A stretch of 64,000 nucleotides of DNA from Bradyrhizobium sp. 186 (GCF_023101685.1 NZ_CP082164.1:1364001-1428000), one strand, 5' to 3'. Positions 43,898 to 53,442 are shown, counted from the first letter of the stretch. A program made the numbers and translations. Notes: generated by a model not told the origin, from the letters alone.

Positions 43898-44751
43898 GGC
43901 CGGCACCGGCACTCGCGGAGGGTTTTCCCGATCTGTCCGGGATGCGGATCGCGCGCGAGCCGCACTGGTTTCGCTGGCTCAGCGCGGCCCTGATCGTCCT
44001 CGTGCTGGCGGCGATCGCGCGCGCCTTCGCGGGCGGACAGATCGAATGGTCCTATGTCAGCCGCTTCCTGACCGCAAAAGTCATTCTCGAAGGCATCGTC
44101 AACACCATGGTGATGGCGGTGCTGGCGATGGCGCTCGGTATCTTTCTTGGCGTGGTCGTCGCGATCATGCGGTTGTCGCCCAATCCGGTGCTGAAGACGG
44201 TGGCGGCCGGCTACACCTGGCTGTTCCGCGGCACACCGCTGATCCTGCAACTGCTGCTGTGGTTCAACCTCGCGCTGGTGTTTCCGACCATCGGCATTCC
44301 CGGCCTGTGGAGCGCCCGCGCCGTCGACGTCATGACGCCGTTCCTCGCCGCGCTGCTCGGGCTCGGCATCAACCAGGGGGCCTACACCTCGGAGGTGATG
44401 CGCGCCGGCATGCTGTCGGTCGACATGGGACAATATGAAGCGGCACAGGCGATCGGCATGGGACGGCTGCGCGCGCTGCGTCGGATCATCCTGCCGCAGG
44501 CGATGCGCGTCGTGATCCCGCCGCTCGGCAATGAGTTCATCGGCATGGTGAAGGCGACCTCGCTGGCGAGCGTGATCCAATATCCGGAGGTGCTGCACAA
44601 CGCGGAGAACATCTATTACGCCAATTCGCGCGTGATCGAGCTCCTGATCGTCGCCGGGCTCTGGTACCTGCTTGTGGTCTCGATCCTGACACCGCTCCAG
44701 ATGCTGCTCGAACGCCGTTTTGCGCGCGGCACATTGCAGTTCGCCCGATGA
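43894..44751 (+). CDS. Polar amino acid ABC transporter permease
   Basis: 285 aa with about five TM helices, HisMQ/GlnP type. The EAA loop is [22 protein letters not shown] (about 190-211), contacting the ATPase. An N-terminal extension (about 50 aa) precedes the first transporter helix. Starts at ATG 43894 over the previous stop and ends over the ATG of the ATPase. The single permease presumably works as a homodimer. Confidence 0.9.
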   Translation: MRPAPALAEGFPDLSGMRIAREPHWFRWLSAALIVLVLAAIARAFAGGQIEWSYVSRFLTAKVILEGIVNTMVMAVLAMALGIFLGVVVAIMRLSPNPVLKTVAAGYTWLFRGTPLILQLLLWFNLALVFPTIGIPGLWSARAVDVMTPFLAALLGLGINQGAYTSEVMRAGMLSVDMGQYEAAQAIGMGRLRALRRIILPQAMRVVIPPLGNEFIGMVKATSLASVIQYPEVLHNAENIYYANSRVIELLIVAGLWYLLVVSILTPLQMLLERRFARGTLQFAR

Positions 44752-45512
44752 CAAAACCCCTCGTCGCGATCCGCTCTGTAGCCAAGAATTTTGGAGAGTT
44801 TCAGGCTCTCAAAAGCGTCTCGCTCGACGTCTGGCCCGGCGAGGTGATGTGTCTGATCGGTGCGTCCGGCTCGGGCAAGACGACACTGCTTCGCTGCATC
44901 AACCAGCTCACCGCGATCGACAGCGGCGGCATCTGGCTCGACGGCGAGCTATTGGGTGTGCGCGAGCAGGGCGGGCGGCTCTATCGCCTCACCGAGCGGG
45001 AAATCGGGCGGCAGCGGTTGAAGACCGGAATGGTGTTCCAGCGCTTCAATCTGTTTCCGCACAAGACCGCGCTGGAGAATATCACCGAAGGCCCGACCCA
45101 GGTTCAGGGACGTAAGCCGGATGAGGTGCGTGCGGAGGCGCTCGAACTGCTCCGTCGCGTCGGGCTCGCGACCAAGGCGGACTCATATCCGGCGCAACTT
45201 TCCGGCGGCCAGCAACAGCGCGTGGCGATTGCGCGGGCGCTCGCCATGAAGCCGATGCTGATGCTGTTCGACGAGCCGACCAGCGCGCTCGATCCGGAGC
45301 TCGTGGGCGAGGTGCTCGCGGTCATGAAGGAACTGGCGCGAAGCGGCATGACCATGATGGTGGTGACGCACGAGCTCGGCTTCGCGCGCGAAGTCGCCGA
45401 CCGCGTCGTCTACATGGACCAGGGCGCGATCGTCGAGCAGGGCCGCGCCTCCGACGTATTGGCTGCGCCGCGCGAGGAGCGTACCAAGGCATTTCTTTCG
45501 GCAGTGATCTGA
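44748..45512 (+). CDS. Polar amino acid ABC transporter ATPase
   Basis: 254 aa. Walker [10 protein letters not shown] (39-47), Q-loop [11 protein letters not shown], signature LSGGQQQR, Walker [16 protein letters not shown]-loop VVTHEL. Standard GlnQ/HisP-type import ATPase. Translationally coupled to the permease (ATGA). It energises uptake of the ligand bound by the two SBPs. Confidence 0.95.
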   Translation: MTKPLVAIRSVAKNFGEFQALKSVSLDVWPGEVMCLIGASGSGKTTLLRCINQLTAIDSGGIWLDGELLGVREQGGRLYRLTEREIGRQRLKTGMVFQRFNLFPHKTALENITEGPTQVQGRKPDEVRAEALELLRRVGLATKADSYPAQLSGGQQQRVAIARALAMKPMLMLFDEPTSALDPELVGEVLAVMKELARSGMTMMVVTHELGFAREVADRVVYMDQGAIVEQGRASDVLAAPREERTKAFLSAVI

Positions 45513-45539
45513 GCAGTGACCTGAATTGGGGGCGTGTTG

Positions 45540-46355
45540 ATGAAGAGACTTTTCGTTGCGGCGGCATTCGTTGGCGCCATGAGTGCCTCGGCGATAGCGA
45601 TCGAGCTGCCGGCGGAGATCAGTAAGCGCGGCAGCATCAAGGTCGCGCTGGTGCCGAACTATCCGCCGATGGAGTTCCGCGATCCCGCCACCAACGCGCT
45701 GTCCGGATTCGACATCGATCTCGGCGAGGCGATCGGGCGCAAGCTCGGCGTCAAGATCGAATGGCAGGAGACCAGTTTCGATCAGTTCATGCCGTCGATC
45801 TCGACAGGCCGCGTCGATGCGATCCTTTCGGGCTTTACAGATTACGCGAGCCGGCATGAGACGGCGAGCTTCGTCGACTATCTCAAAAGCGGTCCGAACT
45901 TCTTTGTGCAGCAGTCGCGCGCGGCGGAGTTCAAGGACCTGGCCTCGCTCTGCGGCAAGAAGGTCGGCGCCAGCCGCCGCACCAAGTTTCCGACCGAGAT
46001 CGCGGCCTGGAGCGAGAAGAACTGCGGCAGCACTCCGATCGTCTTTGTCGGCACCGACGGCTCGGCCGATGCCCGCACCCAGCTCAAGCAGGGCCGCATC
46101 GACGCCGCCGTGCAGGGCAACGAGACGCTGCCTTACATCATGGATCTTGAGCCCAGCGCGTATGCACCGGTCGGCACGCCCATCTCGCAGCAATTCACCG
46201 GCATCGCCCTGCCGGTCAAGGAAAAGGCGCTTCAGCAGGCGATGCTCGAGGCCGTCGATGCGCTGATCGCCGACGGCACCTATCGTACGCTGCTGGCGAA
46301 ATGGAAACTGAGCGATAACGCGATAGAGAAGGCGACCATCAATGCTGGACAGTAA
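45540..46355 (+). CDS. Polar amino acid ABC transporter, binding protein 2
   Basis: 271 aa. Signal peptide KRLFVAAAFVGAMSASAIA. Same architecture as binding protein 1 (NYPPMEFRDPATNALSGFDI, then ILSGFTDYASRHE, SLCGKKVGAS and QLKQGRIDAAVQGNETLPY), about half identical by eye. Both can feed one permease and widen the ligand range. The 3' end overlaps the next gene by 14 nt, tying it to the hydrolase. ATG 45540 chosen; a GTG six bases upstream is possible. Confidence 0.9.
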   Translation: MKRLFVAAAFVGAMSASAIAIELPAEISKRGSIKVALVPNYPPMEFRDPATNALSGFDIDLGEAIGRKLGVKIEWQETSFDQFMPSISTGRVDAILSGFTDYASRHETASFVDYLKSGPNFFVQQSRAAEFKDLASLCGKKVGASRRTKFPTEIAAWSEKNCGSTPIVFVGTDGSADARTQLKQGRIDAAVQGNETLPYIMDLEPSAYAPVGTPISQQFTGIALPVKEKALQQAMLEAVDALIADGTYRTLLAKWKLSDNAIEKATINAGQ

Positions 46356-47226
46356 GGCACTCCAGAGCATCCCGCTCGTTCCGGCCAACACCGCGGATCC
46401 CGCACCGGAATATCCCTGGCCGAAATCTTATACCTCGGCGATGTTCCTGTCGTTCGACGTCGACGCGGAAAGCGCATGGACCAGCAAGGATGCCGTGCAC
46501 GCGCAGCGCCTCATCACCATGAGCTATGGCGGCTACGAGGCGCGCGTCGGCACACCGAAGCTGCTGGAGCTGCTCGATCAGCTCGATCTCAAGGCGACGT
46601 TCTTCGTCACGGGATGGTCGGTCGATGCGCATCCGGCGATGGCCGAGTCGATCCTCAAGGCCGGTCATGAGATCGGCCATCACGGCTATCACCATCTGCT
46701 GCCCGATCCCGGCGATCCCTGGATCGAGGAGGAGCTGGAGCGCGGTTTCGAGGCGCTGAAGCGCCGGCTCGGCATCAGGCCGACCGGCTATCGCGCGCCC
46801 TATGGCGAGTTCACTGAAGAGCTGCGCGCCGCGCTGGTGCGTCATGGCATCGTCTATACCTCCTCGTTCCGCGATGACGTGCGGCCCTATCGTCATCGTC
46901 TCGCCGACGGCAAGCCCGGCACGATCGAGCTGCCGGTGACCGCGAGCTACGACGACTGGATGCACGGGCTCTCCGCCCGCTTCAGCCCGCGCTCGATCTT
47001 CCCCAAGGAGCATGTGCTTTCGATCTGGAAGGACGAGCTCGACGAAACCAGAGACTGGGGCGCGATGGTGACGACGGTGCTGCATCCGCAATGCAGCGGC
47101 CGTCCAATGCGGCTGCGCCTGCTGCGCGAGTTCCTGACCTACGCAAAATCCTGCCCGGACCTCTGGATCACGACCGGCGAGGCGATCTCCGCCAACTTCC
47201 TGCGCCACGAGGCCGGCAACCGTTGA
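46342..47226 (+). CDS. Polysaccharide-deacetylase-fold hydrolase (possible cyclic imidase/allantoinase type)
   Basis: 294 aa, no signal peptide. NodB-type fold: SFDVDAES carries the metal/catalytic Asp, GHEIGHHGYHH the His pair, YRAPYGE the usual R-x-P-Y/F motif. The N-terminus (YPWPKSYTSAMFLSFDVDAE) is that of cytosolic relatives such as PuuE allantoinase and cyclic imide hydrolases rather than sugar deacetylases. With a hydantoin racemase and a D-carbamoylase alongside, ring opening of a cyclic amide is the best guess. Starts 14 nt inside the preceding SBP gene. Confidence 0.8.
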   Translation: MLDSKALQSIPLVPANTADPAPEYPWPKSYTSAMFLSFDVDAESAWTSKDAVHAQRLITMSYGGYEARVGTPKLLELLDQLDLKATFFVTGWSVDAHPAMAESILKAGHEIGHHGYHHLLPDPGDPWIEEELERGFEALKRRLGIRPTGYRAPYGEFTEELRAALVRHGIVYTSSFRDDVRPYRHRLADGKPGTIELPVTASYDDWMHGLSARFSPRSIFPKEHVLSIWKDELDETRDWGAMVTTVLHPQCSGRPMRLRLLREFLTYAKSCPDLWITTGEAISANFLRHEAGNR

Positions 47227-47234
47227 GCAGCGCC

Positions 47235-47891
47235 ATGACCCGCCGTCGCATCCTCGTCATCAATCCCAACTCCTCCGCGTCGGTGACGGCGGCGATCGAT
47301 GACGCCGTCGCGCCGCTGCGCATCGCCGGCGGACCGGAGATCGATGTGGTCGGCCTTGCCGAGGGACCGCCCGGCATCAGCTCGCAGCGCGATGCCGACA
47401 GCGTCGTCATGCCGCTGGTCAACCGCGTCACGCGCGACGACGCGGATGCCTTTGTGCTCGCCTGCTTCAGCGATCCCGGCCTGCATGCGGTGCGCGAGGC
47501 GGCCGGCGGCCGTCCGGTGATGGGCATCGCCGAATGCGGCATCTTTCGCGCGCTGATGCTCGGCGAACGTTTTGGTATCATTGCGCTGTCACCGTCGAGC
47601 ATCCGCCGCCAGCAGCGTATGGTGCGGCTGATGGGTGTCGACGGCCGCTACGCCGGAAGCTGGTCGGTCGGCGCGAGCGCGGCGGAAACGGCAGGCGCGG
47701 ACATCCGCGGCCGGTTGATCGAAGCCGGCCGCGCGCTCGTCACGCAATGCCGCGCCGATGTCGTGGTGATGGGGTGCGCCGGCATGGCGTCGCACCGGTC
47801 GGCGATCGCAGATGCGATCGGTGTGCCCGTCGTCGAGCCGGCGCAACAGGCGGTTGCGGCTGCGATCGGCGCGGTACTGTTGAACACGTGA
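47235..47891 (+). CDS. Asp/Glu/hydantoin racemase-family protein
   Basis: 218 aa. VINPNSSASVTAAID at the N-terminus and two facing cysteines, Cys77 (LACFSDPG) and Cys181 (MGCAGMA), are the two-base catalytic pair of hydantoin/aspartate racemases. It would interconvert L- and D-hydantoins for the D-specific carbamoylase. ATG 47235 lies 8 nt after the previous stop; a longer frame from 47091 runs inside the previous gene. Together with 42070-47226 it forms one operon. Confidence 0.85.
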   Translation: MTRRRILVINPNSSASVTAAIDDAVAPLRIAGGPEIDVVGLAEGPPGISSQRDADSVVMPLVNRVTRDDADAFVLACFSDPGLHAVREAAGGRPVMGIAECGIFRALMLGERFGIIALSPSSIRRQQRMVRLMGVDGRYAGSWSVGASAAETAGADIRGRLIEAGRALVTQCRADVVVMGCAGMASHRSAIADAIGVPVVEPAQQAVAAAIGAVLLNT

Positions 47892-47939
47892 AACACGAAT
47901 GATGCAGTTCGATCTTTTGAAACACTCTGGCCGCGCACT

Positions 47940-48065
47940 CGCTGCACCTCTCCCGCTTGCGGGGAGGTCGGCGCGAAGCGCCGGGTGGGGGCTCTCTCCA
48001 CACTGGGAATCCCTCCGCGGAGACACCCCCAACCCAGCCCTCCCCCGCAAGCGGGAGAGGGAGCG
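47940..48065. repeat. Palindromic repeat pair between operons
   Basis: CCTCTCCCGCTTGCGGGGAG at 47946-47965, followed by GGCGCGAAGCGCCGGGTGGG, and at 48033-48062 the facing CCTCCCCCGCAAGCGGGAGA. The two outer halves pair over about 20 bp. Same class as 40060-40225 and 51095-51175. It lies between the racemase and the next binding-protein gene and probably ends the first operon. Confidence 0.7.
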
Positions 48066-48111
48066 CACCGCCATTGCGGTTGGACCTGACTACACCTAGG
48101 AGCCACCTGTA

Positions 48112-49695
48112 ATGCCCATCTCCCGCCGCTCCCTGTTGAAAGCTGCCGCCGCCGTCCCGGCGCTGTCGCTCCCGGGGATCTTGCGCGCCGAAGCGCAGAC
48201 CACGTTGCGCTTCATTCCGGTGATCGACCTCGCTTTCGTCGATCCGATCTACTCGACCGCGCAGGTGTCGCGAAACCACGGCTTCATGGTCTACGACACG
48301 CTCTATGGCATGAGCTCCTCGCTCCAGGTCTCGCCGCAGATGCTGTCGGGGCATGTCATCTCTGGTGACGGCCTTCAGTGGGACCTTACGTTGCGCGATG
48401 GTCTGTTCTGGCACGACGGCGAGCGCGTGCTCGCGCGCGACTGCGTTGCGAGCATCCGCCGCTGGGCGGCGCGCGACGGCTTTGGCGGCGAGCTGATGGA
48501 GGCCACCGACGAGCTCTCGGTCGCCGACGACCGCACGATCCGCTTTCGCCTCAAGCGTCCGTTCCCGCTGTTGCCGCAGGCGCTCGGCAAGGCCGCGATC
48601 AACGCCTGCTTCATGATGCCCGAGCGGTTGGCGAGCCAGGATCCGTTCAAGCCGCTGACCGAAGTCATCGGCAGCGGCCCGTTCCGTTATCTTGCCGACG
48701 AGCGCGTGCAGGGTGCCCGCAACGCCTATGCCCGCTTCGAGCGTTACCAGCCGCGCAGCGAGGGCAAGCCGGATTGGACGGCGGGACCGAAAATCGTGCA
48801 CTACGACCGTGTGGTCTGGACCACCACGCCCGATGCCGGCACCGGCGTGGCCGCGCTTCAGACCGGCGAGCAGGATTGGCAGGAGACCACGCCGCATGAT
48901 CTGTTGCCGGTGATCAAGGCCGCCGGTGATATCGAGACGCGCATCCTCGATCCCCGCGGCTATGCCTGTATGCTGCGCCTTAATCACCTCCAGCCGCCGT
49001 TCGACAATCCCGCGATCCGCCGCGCGCTGTTGGGCGCCATCGATCAGTCCTCGTTCATGACGGCCGTGGCCGGCACCGATCCGACGTTTCAGGTGTCGCC
49101 GATCGGCTTCTTCGCACCGGGAACGCCGATGGCGAGCGAGGTCGGTCTCGATGTGTTCCGCGGCCCGCGCGACTACGCCAAGGTTAGGGCCGATCTGAAG
49201 GCCGCCGGCTACAATGGCGAGAAGATCGTGGTGCTGGTTCCGACGAACTCGCTGGCGCAGAAGCCGCTTGGCGAGATCGCCGTCGACAGCCTGCGCAAAG
49301 CCGGCATGAACGTCGAATATGCCGGCCTCGATTTCGCCGTGGTGTTGCAGCGTCAGCTCAAGAAGGACCCGATCGGCCAAGGCGGCTGGAGCGCGGCGGT
49401 CGGCAACTGGCAAGGCATCGACTGGCTCAACCCGGCCGGTAACACCAACATTCGCGGTGAAGGCAAGGTCGCCGGCTGGTACGCGAGCGGGAAGATGGGG
49501 CCCTTGCGCAGCCAGTGGCTCGTGGCCTCCGAGCTCGCCGAGCAGCAGCGCATCTGCCGTGCGATCCAGGCGGTGGCGTTCGAGGAGATTCCCTATATTC
49601 CGATCGGCCTGTACAAGCAGCCGACCGCCTATCGCAAAGCCATCACCGGCATTCTCGACGGCACCGCCGTCTTCTGGAACGTACGCCCCGCATGA
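48112..49695 (+). CDS. Peptide/opine-type ABC transporter binding protein (SBP_bac_5), Tat-exported
   Basis: 527 aa. Twin-arginine signal SRRSLLKAAAAVPALSL, cleavage near RAEA. The mature protein has the SBP_bac_5 features WDLTLRDGLFWHDGERVLARD, then IGSGPFRYL and PAIRRALLGAID. Such proteins bind di- or oligopeptides, opines or nickel. No DppBCDF-type permease or ATPase is adjacent, so it must use a distant one or be a scavenging receptor. The stop overlaps the amidohydrolase ATG, which suggests that the ligand is an amide hydrolysed by that enzyme. Confidence 0.9.
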   Translation: MPISRRSLLKAAAAVPALSLPGILRAEAQTTLRFIPVIDLAFVDPIYSTAQVSRNHGFMVYDTLYGMSSSLQVSPQMLSGHVISGDGLQWDLTLRDGLFWHDGERVLARDCVASIRRWAARDGFGGELMEATDELSVADDRTIRFRLKRPFPLLPQALGKAAINACFMMPERLASQDPFKPLTEVIGSGPFRYLADERVQGARNAYARFERYQPRSEGKPDWTAGPKIVHYDRVVWTTTPDAGTGVAALQTGEQDWQETTPHDLLPVIKAAGDIETRILDPRGYACMLRLNHLQPPFDNPAIRRALLGAIDQSSFMTAVAGTDPTFQVSPIGFFAPGTPMASEVGLDVFRGPRDYAKVRADLKAAGYNGEKIVVLVPTNSLAQKPLGEIAVDSLRKAGMNVEYAGLDFAVVLQRQLKKDPIGQGGWSAAVGNWQGIDWLNPAGNTNIRGEGKVAGWYASGKMGPLRSQWLVASELAEQQRICRAIQAVAFEEIPYIPIGLYKQPTAYRKAITGILDGTAVFWNVRPA

Positions 49696-51065
49696 GCACC
49701 ATCGCAATCTTCGGCAGCTATGTGCTGTCACGCAAGGACGGTGCGCAGGATGTCTTGCGCGACCGTTGGATCTTGGTCGAAGGCAAGAAGATCGTGGCGA
49801 TCACGCGCGACAAGCCGCGCGCGGATCAGGTCTACGATCGCCCCGGCCGCTTCGTTCTTCCAGGTCTGCTAAACCTGCACAATCACTGCTTCAGCGAGGC
49901 GGTGGCGCGCAGCCACACCGAGGACGGTAACGGTCGCCGCAACAACCAGAGCATCGTCTACACGGTGCTGCTGCCGCTCACCAAGCGCGGAGCCGATCTG
50001 CTGTCGGCGGAAGAGCGTCTTGCGGTGGCGCGGCTCGGCATCCTCCAGCTCCTCAAGGGCGGCGCCACCACGGTGATGGAGCCGTTCCGCAATTCGATTC
50101 CGGAAATGTTCGATGCCGCGGAAGAGATGGGCATCCGTTTCTACGGCGCGCCCTATCTCTTCTCCACCTCCGACGCCAAGGCCGGCCCGGATGGCGTGGT
50201 GGATTATGCCGGCGATGACGGCACCGCCGACATGGCAACATGGGACGCGCTCTACCAGCGCTGGAACAATCGCGGCGACGGTCGCATCGGCCTTGCGATG
50301 AGCCCGCATGCCACTGACACTTGCGGCCCCGATCTGCTGAAGGCCTGTGCGGCGCGGGCGCGCGAGCTCGGCCTGCCGATCACGACGCATATGGCGCAGA
50401 GCGGCGCCGAGGTCGAGACCATCGGCAAGCGCTATGGCGGCCGTACACCGGCGCAATATCTGGACTGGCTTGGCCTGCTTGCGCCGGATCTGATGGCGGC
50501 GCATTGCATGTTCAGTACCGACGACGATCTGAAATTGATGGCCGCGCGCGGCATGACCGTGCTGAACTGCCCGCGCGTGTTCGCGCGCGCCGGCGTCACC
50601 GCGGCCTTCAGCCGGTTCGCGGAGCACGGCGTCCGCACCGTGGTCGGCACCGACGGCTACAATATGGACCTGCTCGGCGAACTCAACGCCGCTTCGCTGA
50701 TCTCCAAGATCACATCACAACGCGCCGACGTCGCCAATTCGCCGGAGCTGATCGAGGCGAACACGGCGGTGGCCGCCGACGTCATCAAGCGGCCGGACCT
50801 CGGCCGCATCGAGCCGGGCGCGACCGCCGATCTCACTGTCATCGACCTCACCCATCCGCATCTTCAGCCACTGTTCGATCCGCGCCGCGCACTGATCGCG
50901 CTCGCCAACCGCGCCAATATCGATCAGGTCGTGGTCGACGGCCGCGTGCTGGTCGATGCGGGCCGCTATCTCGGCGCGGATGAAGCGGCGATCACGGCGG
51001 CGGGTACGGCTGCGATCGGCAAGATCTGGGACCTGGCGGAGGCGCAGGCCGCGTTCAACGGCTGA
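49692..51065 (+). CDS. Amidohydrolase (Atz/Trz-like)
   Basis: 457 aa. Metal-dependent hydrolase of the amidohydrolase superfamily: GLLNLHNHCFSEA provides the HxH pair, TTHMAQSGAEVE the next His, AAHCMFSTDD another His, and VVGTDGYN the Asp. Residues 1-55 and the last ~60 form the beta-sandwich of subtype III enzymes (with VVDGRVLVDAGRY). Closest in character to chlorohydrolase/cytosine-deaminase-like enzymes acting on C-N bonds. ATG 49692 overlaps the SBP stop. Cytosolic. Substrate unknown. Confidence 0.85.
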   Translation: MSTIAIFGSYVLSRKDGAQDVLRDRWILVEGKKIVAITRDKPRADQVYDRPGRFVLPGLLNLHNHCFSEAVARSHTEDGNGRRNNQSIVYTVLLPLTKRGADLLSAEERLAVARLGILQLLKGGATTVMEPFRNSIPEMFDAAEEMGIRFYGAPYLFSTSDAKAGPDGVVDYAGDDGTADMATWDALYQRWNNRGDGRIGLAMSPHATDTCGPDLLKACAARARELGLPITTHMAQSGAEVETIGKRYGGRTPAQYLDWLGLLAPDLMAAHCMFSTDDDLKLMAARGMTVLNCPRVFARAGVTAAFSRFAEHGVRTVVGTDGYNMDLLGELNAASLISKITSQRADVANSPELIEANTAVAADVIKRPDLGRIEPGATADLTVIDLTHPHLQPLFDPRRALIALANRANIDQVVVDGRVLVDAGRYLGADEAAITAAGTAAIGKIWDLAEAQAAFNG

Positions 51066-51094
51066 GGACGCGTCAGGTGCCACGAAGAAGGTGC

Positions 51095-51175
51095 GCCCCT
51101 CTCCCGCTTGCGGGGGAGGGCTGGGGAGGGGTGCCTCCGCAATCGATAGTCCCAAGGTGGAGAGAGCGCGAGCGT
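51095..51175. repeat. Palindromic repeat after the amidohydrolase
   Basis: CCCCTCTCCCGCTTGCGGGG followed by GAGGGCTGGGGAGGGGTG (51096-51134). It repeats the sequence at 47946 and 48033. Located between two convergent genes, where it may act as a terminator. Confidence 0.65.
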
Positions 51176-51189
51176 GTGGCTGCAGTGTT

Positions 51190-52110
51190 TCAACCCAACG
51201 CCATTCCGCTCTGATCGTCAAACTCTGCGAGCGCCTTGCGCATGGTCTCGACCAGATCCAGGGCCACCGGCGACGGGCTGCGCTGCGCGGGAAAGACCGC
51301 GGAGAATTCGAAGTCGATGCGCGGCAGAAAGCGGCGCACGACGACGCCGCGGGTCGAAAATTCCTGCGCGGTGAAGGGATCGCAGATCGCGACCCCAAGC
51401 CCCGACGACACCATGCCGCACATGATCTCCGACAGCGCGGTCTCGACCCGCAGCACACGGCGGACATCGTGACGGTGGAAAATCTGGTCGACGAGGTGCC
51501 GGCTCGATGATCCCGCCGACAGCGAGATGAAGGTCTCGCCTTCGAAGTCGCGCGGCTCCAAAACTTCCTTTTCCGCGAGGCGATGACCTGTCGGGAGCAC
51601 GGCCACGCGCGCCGGCGCCGGCAGCTTCTGGCTCGGCAGGCCGGAATGCGCGATCGGCACCTCGGCAAAGCCGACGTCGCATTGGTTGTTCAGCACCCAA
51701 TCGACCACGATCGGCGAGATCACGCCGAAGAACGCAAGGTTGAGGTTCGGCCGCTCCTTCAAAAAATGTCCGGTGAGCCGCGGCAAATAGCCGTTCGACA
51801 GCGCTGGAAGTGCTGCGATCCGCAGCGAGCCGGTGCGGCGACCGCGGATTTCCTCGGCTGCCGCGGTGATGCGTTCGAGGCCGACGAAGGAACGCTCCAC
51901 TTCAGTATACAGCGCCATCGCTGCGGCAGTCGGCACCAGCCCGGTGCCGCGCCGCTCGAACAGCTCCATCTTCAGCAGCGCCTGGAGGTCGCGCAGCAGC
52001 CGGCTCACCGCCGGCTGCGTCACGGTCATCAGCGCCGCCGCCTCGGTCACGCTGCCGGTCAGCATCGTCGCGCGGAAGGCCTCCACCTGCCGCGAATTGA
52101 TCCGCGCCAT
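51190..52110 (-). CDS. LysR-family transcriptional regulator
   Basis: 306 aa from MARINSRQVEAFRA. Helix-turn-helix GSVTEAAALMTVTQPAVSRLL, then a binding domain starting LRIAALPALSNGYL. Closest in style to the OccR/NocR opine-regulator group, which fits the nearby transporter and flavin dehydrogenase genes. It is divergent from the polyamine-type ABC operon with a 274-bp gap. A start four codons upstream is possible. Confidence 0.9.
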   Translation of the reverse strand: MARINSRQVEAFRATMLTGSVTEAAALMTVTQPAVSRLLRDLQALLKMELFERRGTGLVPTAAAMALYTEVERSFVGLERITAAAEEIRGRRTGSLRIAALPALSNGYLPRLTGHFLKERPNLNLAFFGVISPIVVDWVLNNQCDVGFAEVPIAHSGLPSQKLPAPARVAVLPTGHRLAEKEVLEPRDFEGETFISLSAGSSSRHLVDQIFHRHDVRRVLRVETALSEIMCGMVSSGLGVAICDPFTAQEFSTRGVVVRRFLPRIDFEFSAVFPAQRSPSPVALDLVETMRKALAEFDDQSGMALG

Positions 52111-52384
52111 CTCAATTTCCATTCATAATATTTTGGCATGCAGAGGGTGCCATTATTCATTGGACGATGGAAGCCAGGGTTTGCGATCTTTTTCATCAGA
52201 GCTGGAGACAGCCCGCTTTTTCGGCAGATTGGAGGGGTTCGAACCTCCGGATCGCGCCAAAACCCGTCGAGCAGGGGCCGGAGCCCTGTTCGGAGAGGGA
52301 TTTGCGCGGAAGGAAATGCGGAAGGGCTTCGGCCAGCGAGACTTGTCGGCACGTCACCTCATTCCGGTATGGAGATCGGACCAC

Positions 52385-53419
52385 ATGAAGACTTTTCGCC
52401 TTCTGACAGCGGTCAGCATCGCAGCGCTTGTTGCCGCCATTTCGGCCGCCTCGGCCCAGCAGAAAACGCTCTATGTCGCCGGCTATGGCGGCTCGTTCGA
52501 GAAGACGATCCGCGACGAGGTGATCCCGACCTTCGAGAAGGAGAACGGCGTCAAGGTCGAATACGTCGCCGGCAACTCCACCGACACGCTGGCAAAACTC
52601 CAGGCGCAGAAGGGCAACCAGCAGATCGACGTCGCCATCGTCGACGACGGCCCGATGTACCAGGCGATCCAGCTCGGGTTCTGCGGCAAGCTCGACAGCG
52701 TGCCGGCCGATCTCTACGACACCGCCCGCTTCAAGGATGATCGCGCCGTCGCGATCGGCATCGTCGCGACCGGCCTGATGTACAACACCAAGGTGTTTGC
52801 GGAGAAGGGCTGGGCGCCGCCGACCTCGTGGAACGATTTGAAGGATACGAAATACGCAAAGCAGCTCGTCATCCCGCCGATCAACAACACCTACGGCCTC
52901 GAAGCGCTGGTGATGCTATCGAAGATGAATGGCGGCGGCGAGTCCAATGTCGATGCCGGCTTCAAGATATTCAAGGAGCAGATCAATCCGAACGTGCTCG
53001 CCTACGAGCCGTCGCCGGGCAAGATGACCGAGCTGTTTCAGTCCGGCCAGGCCGTGATTGCCGTGTGGGGCACGGGCCGCGTGCAGAGCTTCGCCAATAC
53101 CGGCTTCCCCGTTGACTTCGTCTATCCAAAGGAAGGCGCGGCCACGCTGCTGACGACGGCCTGTCCGATCACCAAGCCCAATGCTTCGCCGCTCGCCTCC
53201 ACCTTCGTGAAGATGCTGCTCGATCCCAAGATCCAGCTCGTGATGCTGAAGGATTATGGCTACGGCCCGGTGCTGAAATCGCTCGTGGTACCGCCGGAGC
53301 TCGGCAAGATGGCGCCGATCGGCGAGCGCGCGGCAAAGCTCTATAATCCGGACTGGACCGTCATCAACGAAAAGCGCGAGGAGTGGACCAAGCGCTGGAA
53401 CCGTGAGGTCGAGCGCTGA
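52385..53419 (+). CDS. Spermidine/putrescine-type ABC transporter binding protein
   Basis: 344 aa. Signal peptide KTFRLLTAVSIAALVAAISA, cleavage before QQKTLYVAGYGGSF. SBP_bac_8/PotD type: DEVIPTFEKENGVKVEYVAG, QQIDVAIVDDGP, then PPTSWNDLKDTKYAKQL. Ligands of the family include polyamines, opines and amino acid derivatives. ATG 52385 is preceded by GGAGATCGGACCAC. A longer open frame upstream has no family similarity. First of a four-gene importer operon. Confidence 0.9.
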   Translation: MKTFRLLTAVSIAALVAAISAASAQQKTLYVAGYGGSFEKTIRDEVIPTFEKENGVKVEYVAGNSTDTLAKLQAQKGNQQIDVAIVDDGPMYQAIQLGFCGKLDSVPADLYDTARFKDDRAVAIGIVATGLMYNTKVFAEKGWAPPTSWNDLKDTKYAKQLVIPPINNTYGLEALVMLSKMNGGGESNVDAGFKIFKEQINPNVLAYEPSPGKMTELFQSGQAVIAVWGTGRVQSFANTGFPVDFVYPKEGAATLLTTACPITKPNASPLASTFVKMLLDPKIQLVMLKDYGYGPVLKSLVVPPELGKMAPIGERAAKLYNPDWTVINEKREEWTKRWNREVER

Positions 53420-53442
53420 TCGGTCATACCGGAGAGAGTGCC

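Noticed and set aside
47740..49731. 663-aa minus-strand frame opposite the SBP_bac_5 gene
   Set aside because: Antisense of an unmistakable binding-protein gene; it also runs through intergenic repeats.
52220..52265. A tRNA-like stretch (GGTTCGAACC flanked by GGAGG and CCTCC) upstream of the polyamine-type operon
   Set aside because: The T arm would need an 8-nt loop, and no anticodon arm, acceptor stem or CCA can be placed. It may be a decayed tRNA end, but there is not enough to call it.
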